Positions 6,996 to 11,882 of a DNA stretch of 11,882 bases are shown here, one piece after another (within the stretch, counting starts at the first letter, position 1; each line of letters opens with the position of its first letter). Source of the DNA: Candidatus Falkowiibacteriota bacterium (GTDB taxonomy: Bacteria; Patescibacteriota; Patescibacteriia; Patescibacteriales; UBA12465); contig CAIOGK010000064.1 in assembly GCA_903857815.1 (NCBI GenBank), positions 1 to 11,882 on the forward strand, written 5' to 3'. The notes below the pieces were generated by a model. It ran no database searches, was not told where the DNA came from, and saw nothing but the letters and a program-made list of their open reading frames with translations. The position numbers and the translations under genes were made by a program.

Positions 6996-8990
6996 ATGAT
7001 GACAACATTATTTATTCTTGGAGGGGCGCTGATAGCAATTATCTATGGCGCTATTGTAATTGCTTCCATCCTTCGTTTACCGGCTGGTAATGATAAGATG
7101 AAAGAAATTGCGACCGCCATTCAAGCTGGAGCCAAGGCATTTTTAAATCGTCAATATAAATCAGTGGCGATGGTTGCGGCTGCTTTATTTTTAGTTATTG
7201 GTTTTGTTCCTGCTTTAGGTTGGATGACGGCCATCGCTTTTTTAAGTGGCGCAGTTTTATCCGCTTTAACGGGGTATATTGGAATGTTTGTAAGTGTGCG
7301 TGCTAACGTGAGAACAACTGAAGCGGCTCGTGGCGGTTTACAAAAAGCATTAACCGTTGCTGTTCGCGGCGGAAGCGTAACCGGGATGTTAGTTGTTGGT
7401 TTGGCCCTTTTAGGGACTGCTGGTTTTTATTTTTTAACTAAAGATTTAAATGCCTTAATTGGTTTTGCTTTTGGAAGTTCTCTTATTTCTATATTTGCTC
7501 GACTTGGCGGCGGTATTTATACTAAAGCGGCGGATGTTGGTGCTGATTTAGTTGGTAAAGTAGAAGCTAGTATTCCAGAAGATGACCCACGTAACCCAGC
7601 AGTTATTGCTGATAATGTCGGTGATAATGTTGGTGATTGTGCAGGGATGGCCGCTGATTTATTTGAAACTTATGCTGTTACTTCTATCGCAACCATGGTT
7701 TTAGGGCATTTAACTTTTAAGGGTGATAGTAATATTATTTTATTTCCCCTTGTTTTAGGAGCAGTTTCCATTATCGCTTCTATTATTGGAATTTTCTTTA
7801 TTCGTTTAGGGAAAAAACAAAATATAATGGGCGCTTTATATAAAGGATTAATTGCTTCCGGTGTTTTATCGGCCATCGCCTTTTACTTTGTAACTAAAAT
7901 GTTTATTACGGAAAATTTCTTAAATATTTTCTTTTCTAGTTTAATCGGTTTAGCAGTTACGGGTTTATTGGTAGTTATTACTGAATATTATACTTCAACT
8001 GCTTTTTCTCCGGTTAAATCAATTGCCGAAGCTTCTAATACTGGTCACGGAACAAATGTTATTGCTGGTTTAGCGGTTTCCATGAAATCAACCGCTGCTC
8101 CAATCATTGTTATTTGTTTGGCTATTTTGGGTGCTTATTCCTTAGCGGGTTTATATGGAATTGCGATTGCTGCTATGTCGATGTTATCAATGGCGGGTAT
8201 TATTGTAACCATTGATGCTTACGGACCGATTACTGATAATGCTGGCGGAATTGCCGAAATGGCTGAGCTTGGTGATGATATTAGAAATATTACCGACCCC
8301 TTAGATGCCGTTGGAAACACTACTAAAGCAGTTACTAAAGGTTATGCAATTGGTTCAGCTGCTTTAGCCGCTTTAGTCTTATTTGCGGATTTTACTCAAA
8401 AGATTAAAGACGGTGGTGGTAATGCTGAATTTTTAATTGATAACCCATACGTTTTAATCGGTTTATTTATTGGTGGATTATTACCATATTTATTTGGAGC
8501 GATGGCTATGAAAGCGGTTGGAAAAACTGCCGGATCAGTTGTTGAAGATGTTAGAGCCCAATTTAAAGAAAAACCAGGAATCATGTTAAATACCGAAAAG
8601 CCTGATTACGGACGCACAGTTGATATTGTTACTAAAGCAGCAATTAAAGAAATGATTGTTCCTGCCTTGATTCCAGTTCTAGTTCCAATTGCGGTTGGTT
8701 TTGGTTTTGGCGCTCACGGGCTAGAAGCTTTGGGAGGATTGCTTGTTGGTTCAATTGTAACTGGTTTGTTTGTTGCTATTTCTATGACTTCTGGTGGTGG
8801 CGCTTGGGATAATGCTAAAAAGTATATTGAGTCTGGTCATTTTGGTGGTAAAGGTTCTGATGCTCACAAAGCGGCGGTTACTGGCGATACAGTTGGTGAT
8901 CCCTATAAAGATACTGCTGGTCCAGCAATTAATCCAATGATTAAAGTATTAAATATTGTCGCCTTGTTGATTGTCGGATTATTGCTTTAA
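6996..8990 (+). CDS. hppA: Membrane-bound proton-pumping pyrophosphatase, K+-independent type
   Basis: Hydrolyses pyrophosphate and uses the energy to pump H+ out of the cytoplasm, or runs in reverse to make PPi. The 664 residues fit the bacterial family, with hydrophobic helices throughout. Substrate and Mg-binding motifs are all present: DVGADLVGKVE (180-190), DNVGDNVGD (206-214), DAYGPITDNAGGIAEM (407-422) and GDTVGDPYKDTAGPAINPMI (630-649). The subtype-determining site reads GNTTKAVTKG (440-449). Lys444 and Thr447 are the residues that mark K+-independent enzymes, where K+-dependent ones have Ala and Gly. H+ rather than Na+ as the pumped ion follows from that subtype. It lies 25 nt after nusA, so read-through from the nusA promoter is likely, and is followed by a terminator. 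Two Met codons open the gene (6996 and 6999); either could start it. Confidence 0.96.
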   Translation: MMTTLFILGGALIAIIYGAIVIASILRLPAGNDKMKEIATAIQAGAKAFLNRQYKSVAMVAAALFLVIGFVPALGWMTAIAFLSGAVLSALTGYIGMFVSVRANVRTTEAARGGLQKALTVAVRGGSVTGMLVVGLALLGTAGFYFLTKDLNALIGFAFGSSLISIFARLGGGIYTKAADVGADLVGKVEASIPEDDPRNPAVIADNVGDNVGDCAGMAADLFETYAVTSIATMVLGHLTFKGDSNIILFPLVLGAVSIIASIIGIFFIRLGKKQNIMGALYKGLIASGVLSAIAFYFVTKMFITENFLNIFFSSLIGLAVTGLLVVITEYYTSTAFSPVKSIAEASNTGHGTNVIAGLAVSMKSTAAPIIVICLAILGAYSLAGLYGIAIAAMSMLSMAGIIVTIDAYGPITDNAGGIAEMAELGDDIRNITDPLDAVGNTTKAVTKGYAIGSAALAALVLFADFTQKIKDGGGNAEFLIDNPYVLIGLFIGGLLPYLFGAMAMKAVGKTAGSVVEDVRAQFKEKPGIMLNTEKPDYGRTVDIVTKAAIKEMIVPALIPVLVPIAVGFGFGAHGLEALGGLLVGSIVTGLFVAISMTSGGGAWDNAKKYIESGHFGGKGSDAHKAAVTGDTVGDPYKDTAGPAINPMIKVLNIVALLIVGLLL

Positions 8991-9013
8991 ATTAAATAGA
9001 ATTTTGGAAATAG

Positions 9014-9044
9014 AAAAGGCCTGGATTTTGTCCAAGCCTTTTTT
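9014..9044. terminator. Intrinsic terminator between convergent genes
   Basis: AAAAGGCCTGGA (9014-9025) faces TCCAAGCCTTTT (9031-9042) across a TTTTG loop, followed by a T-run. On the plus strand one C-A mismatch interrupts the stem. On the minus strand the same position is a G-U pair, so the hairpin is slightly better for the convergent genes, though their T-tail is only four bases. It serves the pyrophosphatase gene and probably both sides. Confidence 0.82.
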
Positions 9045-9061
9045 GTTTTTAAAACACTTTG

Positions 9062-9484
9062 TTAGGTGGCCAGATTTCGTTCCGGCCAGCCCCTGGCTAT
9101 TGAAGGCTCTTCCTCCTCTGCTAATAAAAGTAGCAGAAAGAAAAAGAATAAAGCTCCCAAAGGTAAGCTTTCAAAGACGGCTATATACCGCCAATGCGCA
9201 ATTAATATGTCCCAATGGAGTGCCCAGTCCAGCAGACCGAATAGGAATATGATGACTGATAAGGCCATCACCGCTAAATAGCTGTAGCATATTCTTATTT
9301 TGAATCCAAAACTATTTGCATCCCAAATCGACATAACAGATAGACAGGCACAAATAGCCCAAGCAGATACATAGGGTAATGCCCCTGGCCATACTAGAGT
9401 TATTGCGGCAGTGACTGCTATTAGAACAATGCAAACCGCTAAATGGGAGAACAGCGAAAGAAAAATTTTTTTCCAGTTCATCAT
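9062..9484 (-). CDS. Unrecognised small multi-pass membrane protein (second gene of a coupled pair)
   Basis: I do not recognise a family. From the ATG at 9484 the protein has 140 residues with about four hydrophobic segments (roughly 8-31, 36-53, 66-86 and 100-121). It also has six tryptophans (33, 42, 54, 87, 91, 98), a run of four Phe at 113-116 and an acidic patch AEEEE (122-126) before a short polar tail. The frame is open back to 9598, but the start chosen overlaps the stop of the upstream gene as ATGA, a standard translational-coupling arrangement; a second ATG at 9481 is equally possible. The extension beyond 9484 would overlap the upstream gene by 114 nt. It uses GAG, CTG and GGC more freely than neighbours and has a GC-rich 3' end. 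Coupling suggests its product works with, or in the same complex as, the upstream protein. Confidence 0.7.
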   Translation of the reverse strand: MMNWKKIFLSLFSHLAVCIVLIAVTAAITLVWPGALPYVSAWAICACLSVMSIWDANSFGFKIRICYSYLAVMALSVIIFLFGLLDWALHWDILIAHWRYIAVFESLPLGALFFFFLLLLLAEEEEPSIARGWPERNLAT

Positions 9485-9894
9485 GACATTGCGTCGTCTA
9501 AAGTTTTTAAGTAAGCTTCTCCTAAGCTGATGTATATTCCAGCCGCTCCTAACAGAGAGAGTAACCAAATGGCTATACCCATAGTTAGTAGTTGCCAAGA
9601 TAAAACAGTAATCATTCTATTTTCATAGACGTTTAGCGTTGTTAGTATTATAGATATTATTGATATGATAATAACTCCGCCCGATACATCTAAAGATCTA
9701 GCGCAGAATTTTTCTGACCAATAAATATCTACATACTCATCAATAAAATAACCGAAACTGATATAAAACCAAAAGGTTCCAGATATTACTGATGTTAGCC
9801 AGCCACAGCCAGCCATAATGGGAATAATAAATCCCAGGAAGGCAATCATTATCACCTTAAAGCCGGTGATGAGCTTCTTATTTTTAAAGATCAT
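9481..9894 (-). CDS. Unrecognised small multi-pass membrane protein (first gene of a coupled pair)
   Basis: I do not recognise a family. The 137 residues begin with a basic stretch (KNKK) and contain four hydrophobic segments (about 11-29, 33-51, 71-89 and 97-121). The only sizeable polar stretch, with DEYVDIYWSEKF, lies at 52-70, and a short acidic tail ends TLDDAMS. Residues 27-30 read MAGC, a weak lipobox; cleavage there would make a lipoprotein, but a membrane segment follows at once, so a plain four-helix protein is more likely. Translation starts behind a perfect AGGAGG, unlike every other gene here. It ends in TGA, the only such stop in the window, overlapping the next gene's ATG. Absence of homology calls, different start signals and isolation between convergent and divergent housekeeping genes suggest an accessory or recently acquired pair. 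Function unknown. Confidence 0.72.
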   Translation of the reverse strand: MIFKNKKLITGFKVIMIAFLGFIIPIMAGCGWLTSVISGTFWFYISFGYFIDEYVDIYWSEKFCARSLDVSGGVIIISIISIILTTLNVYENRMITVLSWQLLTMGIAIWLLSLLGAAGIYISLGEAYLKTLDDAMS

Positions 9895-9898
9895 TTTT

Positions 9899-9904
9899 CC
9901 TCCT
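9899..9904 (-). promoter_or_regulatory. Canonical Shine-Dalgarno site AGGAGG
   Basis: On the minus strand AGGAGG is followed by four A residues and the ATG at 9894. This fixes the start of the first membrane-protein gene. None of the other gene starts in the window has a comparable site. Confidence 0.85.
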
Positions 9905-9921
9905 ACCGGTCCAGCCGGCTG
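9905..9921. repeat. GC-rich palindromes abutting the Shine-Dalgarno
   Basis: ACCGGT (9905-9910) and CAGCCGGCTG (9912-9921) are perfect palindromes of 6 and 10 bp, one base apart, in otherwise AT-rich DNA. In minus-strand RNA the inner halves could also pair as GCCGG with CCGGU around CUGGA. They touch the AGGAGG, so an operator or a translation-controlling hairpin is possible. Confidence 0.5.
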
Positions 9922-10147
9922 TTAGTTATGAATATAGTTTAATCTTTTTAATTTAATTCGTAAATTACCGCAATTACCGCAAGATAGTTTTTTTGTTAAT
10001 TTTTTTTGTTTTAATACCACCTCTTCATTTCTTGCATTTTTAATTTTATTGTTAAAGTTCTAAAAATCCCTTAATATTATGATTTTTTCTTTTATTTGTC
10101 AATGCATAAGTTGTGCTTTTTAGTTGTTTTTGGCTAATTTTATTGTG
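9922..10147. other. T-rich intergenic stretch without a gene
   Basis: No convincing coding frame is seen on either strand. From about 9985 onward the plus strand is strongly T-rich, with runs of seven or eight T. It must contain the promoter of the minus-strand membrane-protein pair, but I find only weak candidates, for example TATATT at 9936-9931 on the minus strand without a good -35. A 9-bp tandem repeat lies at 9963-9980. A small RNA cannot be excluded; no terminator-like hairpin marks one. Confidence 0.5.
9963..9980. repeat. Tandem 9-bp direct repeat AATTACCGC x2
   Basis: Two exact, adjacent copies of AATTACCGC, reading GCGGTAATT on the minus strand. They lie about 70-90 nt upstream of the first membrane-protein gene, on the side where its promoter should be, and are the only GC-containing island in this T-rich stretch. 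A regulator-binding site is possible; two copies are too few for a CRISPR or satellite array. Confidence 0.55.
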
Positions 10148-10175
10148 TTGATTTTTTTAAGATTTTTGTTATAAT
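10148..10175 (+). promoter_or_regulatory. Promoter of tig-smpB
   Basis: TTGATT (10148-10153, four of six) and a perfect TATAAT (10170-10175) are 16 bp apart, predicting a start near 10182 and a leader of about 57 nt before the trigger factor ATG. Confidence 0.65.
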
Positions 10176-10198
10176 AATTAAGCTGATAAAGCAATTCC

Positions 10199-10219
10199 AA
10201 GCGGCCAATAAGTCCGCTT
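10199..10219 (+). promoter_or_regulatory. Leader hairpin upstream of tig
   Basis: AAGCGG (10199-10204) pairs with CCGCTT (10214-10219) around a 9-nt loop, inside the predicted 5' leader and 19 nt before the ATG. No T-run follows, so it is not a terminator. It could affect mRNA stability or translation. Confidence 0.45.
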
Positions 10220-10238
10220 ATTAAATATTAGATAAAAT

Positions 10239-11549
10239 ATGCAAGTAACTAAAAAGGATTTAGAAAAATCACAAATTGAATTAAGTGTTGAATTAAGTGT
10301 AGAGGAGTTTACGCCTTATATTGAAAAAGGAGCGCAAAAAGTTTCTGAAAAGGTTAAAATAGAGGGTTTCCGTCCAGGAAAAGTGCCTTTTGATGTTTTA
10401 AAACAAAAGATTGGCGAGATGACTATTTTAGAAGAAGCGGCTCATATTGCGATTATGAAAACAGTTGATGAAATTGTTGATAAGGAAGCTATGGGTCGTC
10501 AACCAATTGGCCAACCAAATGTTAGTATCACCAAACTTGCCCCTGGTAACCCCTTAGAATACAAAGTTGTTGTTTCTTTATTACCAAGCATCGCCCTAGG
10601 AGAATATAAAAATCTTAATTTAAAACCGGAAATCGCAAAAATTGAAACTAAGGAATTAGATAGAGCTTTGAATGATTTGAGAGAAATGAGAGCAGCGGAA
10701 AAAATTGTAGAACGTGAAGTTCAAGATAGCGATAAAGTTATTGCGACTGTTCACATGTTTTTAGATAAAGTTCCCCTAGAAGATGGCCATCATCACGACC
10801 TCGCAATTCTTATGGGGAAAAATTATTTCGTTCCCGGTTTTGATAAAAATATTTTAGGAATGAAAAAGGGTGAAGAAAGAAAATTTTCTTTGCCATATCC
10901 CGATGATCATCATCAGAAAAATTTAGCTGGCAAAATGGTTGAATTTACTGCTGTTGTTAAAGAGGTCTACGAAAGAGTCTTGCCGGAATTGAATGATGAA
11001 TTTGCTTCTTTCTTTCGCTTGAAAGATATGGACGAGTTAAGGAAAAATTTAGAAGAGAGTTTACTACATGAAAAATCACATAACATTGATTTAAAGAATG
11101 AATCAGAATTAATTTCTAAGATAAGTGATAAAACAAAGTTTGGTGATTTTCCCGATGTTATTATTGAAAGTGAATCTAAAAGTTTAATGATGGAGCTTGA
11201 GCAATCAGTTGTAAAACAAGGAGGAAAATTTGCTGACTATTTATCACACCTTAAAAAAACAAAAGAAGAATTAATGTTGGAATTAATGCCTAATGCCGTT
11301 AAACGCGTTAAAGCCGCTTTAATTATTAGAGAGATTGCAGTTATTGAAAAAATTCAACCAACTGAAAAAGAAATTAACGAGAAGATTGATGAGCTTAAAG
11401 TACAATATGCTGGCAATCAAGAAGTTTTAAAAATGCTTGAGGAAAAAGGTTATACCACATATTTAAGTAACATTTTAACTAATGAAAAAGTTTTAGCTAA
11501 ATTAAAAGACTGGAATTATGCCGACTCTGGCGATAAACAAAAAAGCTAG
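10239..11549 (+). CDS. tig: Trigger factor (ribosome-associated chaperone and prolyl isomerase)
   Basis: Binds the ribosome at the exit tunnel and shields nascent chains. The 436 residues fit the family. The N-terminal ribosome-binding domain (1 to about 115) contains the signature GFRPGKVP (43-50). The FKBP-type isomerase domain covers about 155-245, with NYFVPGFDKNILGMKKGEER (195-214) and LAGKMVEFTAVVKEV (229-243) as family landmarks. The helical C-terminal chaperone domain runs from about 250, starting LPELNDEFASFF. Histidine clusters at 184-186 (HHH) and 224-225 (HH) lie in loops of the isomerase domain; the first looks unusual. Its 3' end overlaps smpB by 32 nt in another frame, so the two are co-transcribed. 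It has its own promoter and a leader hairpin but no Shine-Dalgarno site. Confidence 0.95.
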   Translation: MQVTKKDLEKSQIELSVELSVEEFTPYIEKGAQKVSEKVKIEGFRPGKVPFDVLKQKIGEMTILEEAAHIAIMKTVDEIVDKEAMGRQPIGQPNVSITKLAPGNPLEYKVVVSLLPSIALGEYKNLNLKPEIAKIETKELDRALNDLREMRAAEKIVEREVQDSDKVIATVHMFLDKVPLEDGHHHDLAILMGKNYFVPGFDKNILGMKKGEERKFSLPYPDDHHQKNLAGKMVEFTAVVKEVYERVLPELNDEFASFFRLKDMDELRKNLEESLLHEKSHNIDLKNESELISKISDKTKFGDFPDVIIESESKSLMMELEQSVVKQGGKFADYLSHLKKTKEELMLELMPNAVKRVKAALIIREIAVIEKIQPTEKEINEKIDELKVQYAGNQEVLKMLEEKGYTTYLSNILTNEKVLAKLKDWNYADSGDKQKS

Positions 11550-11882
11550 TTTTGATTATGAGCTGCTCGAGAAATACGAGGCTGGCCTTGTTTTGTTTGG
11601 TCATGAGGTTAAATCGGTAAGAGCGGGACAAGCTGGACTTAAGGGTAGTTATATTAGTTTAAGAACCGCTGATGGAAAAACCGAACTGTTTCTTATCGGT
11701 TGCCAAATACCATTATATAAATATGCTGGGGTGATGCCTGATTATGATAAAGCAAGAGAACGAAAATTAATGCTTAATCATAAGGAAATTAATCGACTGT
11801 TAGGTAAAAAAAAGGAAGAGGGCTTGACACTAGTCCCGCTCAAAATATATACTAAACATAGTTTTCTGAAGCTTGAGTTCGC
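11518..11882 (+). CDS. smpB: SmpB, tmRNA-binding protein (3' end beyond window)
   Basis: Binds tmRNA (ssrA) and delivers it to stalled ribosomes for trans-translation. The 121 residues present read MPTLAINKKASFDYELLEKY, then EAGLVLFGHEVKSVRAG (21-37), LKGSYI (41-46), HKEINRLL (88-95) and LTLVPLKIYTK (103-113), the classic SmpB order. SmpB is usually about 150 residues, so roughly 30 residues, including the basic C-terminal tail, lie outside the window. The start at 11518 lies inside trigger factor, overlapping it by 32 nt. It is chosen because the following residues match SmpB N-termini and no later Met precedes the conserved core. Overlap suggests coupled translation of a nascent-chain chaperone with a ribosome-rescue factor. 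No ssrA gene is seen in the window. Confidence 0.95.
   Translation, partial: MPTLAINKKASFDYELLEKYEAGLVLFGHEVKSVRAGQAGLKGSYISLRTADGKTELFLIGCQIPLYKYAGVMPDYDKARERKLMLNHKEINRLLGKKKEEGLTLVPLKIYTKHSFLKLEF

Noticed and set aside
8971..9281. Plus-strand open frames antisense to the second membrane protein (Ser/Lys-rich)
   Set aside because: One starts inside hppA and runs through its terminator; both look like complements of a hydrophobic gene, with low-complexity basic sequence and no start signal.
9481..9484. UGA recoded as glycine (code 25)
   Set aside because: No in-frame TGA occurs in any of the full-length housekeeping genes, and the TGA here serves as an ordinary coupled stop.
9485..9598. 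Longer form of the second membrane protein starting at 9598
   Set aside because: It overlaps the upstream gene by 114 nt in another frame; the ATGA overlap at 9484 gives a standard coupled start and places a membrane helix near the N-terminus.
9963..9980. CRISPR or satellite array
   Set aside because: Only two 9-bp copies with no spacers.
9973..10147. Phase-variable T-tracts
   Set aside because: The T-runs are seven to eight bases, common in AT-rich intergenic DNA, and are not placed between promoter elements that I can identify.
10176..10238. tRNA, riboswitch or other structured RNA in the tig leader
   Set aside because: Only one 6-bp hairpin is visible; no cloverleaf or recognisable aptamer.

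Overview
The window looks like a chromosomal segment of an AT-rich, small-genome bacterium, most likely a member of the Patescibacteria (Candidate Phyla Radiation). This placement is an inference. It rests on a small two-TM T4SS-pilin-like protein, an RluA-type pseudouridine synthase without an S4 domain, a NusA with a long charged insertion, a trigger factor overlapping smpB (the latter starting MPTLAINKKA), and the near absence of Shine-Dalgarno sites. Genes read through without in-frame TGA, so the standard bacterial code applies (not the UGA=Gly code of Gracilibacteria/SR1).

Layout. (1) 1-1617, plus strand: the tail of an unknown gene, a thioredoxin with a WCMPC active site, and an NAD(P)-dependent glutamate dehydrogenase. 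A symmetric terminator at 1636-1667 separates them from convergent genes. (2) 1686-5063, minus strand: a polysaccharide flippase and an rRNA-type pseudouridine synthase 8 nt apart, then a membrane-anchored, cysteine-rich DsbA/thioredoxin-fold protein with its own near-consensus promoter. (3) 5127-8990, plus strand: a pilin-like membrane protein transcribed divergently from the flippase, nusA behind a strong promoter with a dyad and a leader hairpin, and a K+-independent-type membrane proton-pumping pyrophosphatase. A terminator follows at 9014-9044. (4) 9062-9894, minus strand: two small, unrecognised multi-pass membrane proteins translationally coupled by ATGA, the first with the only canonical Shine-Dalgarno site of the window. 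A T-rich intergenic stretch lies upstream of them. (5) 10239-11882, plus strand: trigger factor, with smpB overlapping its 3' end and running off the window.

Most genes are housekeeping: transcription elongation (NusA), nascent-chain folding (trigger factor), ribosome rescue (SmpB), rRNA modification, redox (thioredoxin, Dsb-like), amino-nitrogen metabolism (GDH), membrane energetics (pyrophosphatase) and cell surface (flippase, pilin-like). I see no CRISPR array, tRNA, rRNA, transposase or recognised defence system. The best candidate for something undescribed is the coupled pair of membrane proteins at 9062-9894. Its translation signals differ from every neighbour. The upstream control regions of nusA and tig are the next most interesting non-coding signals.
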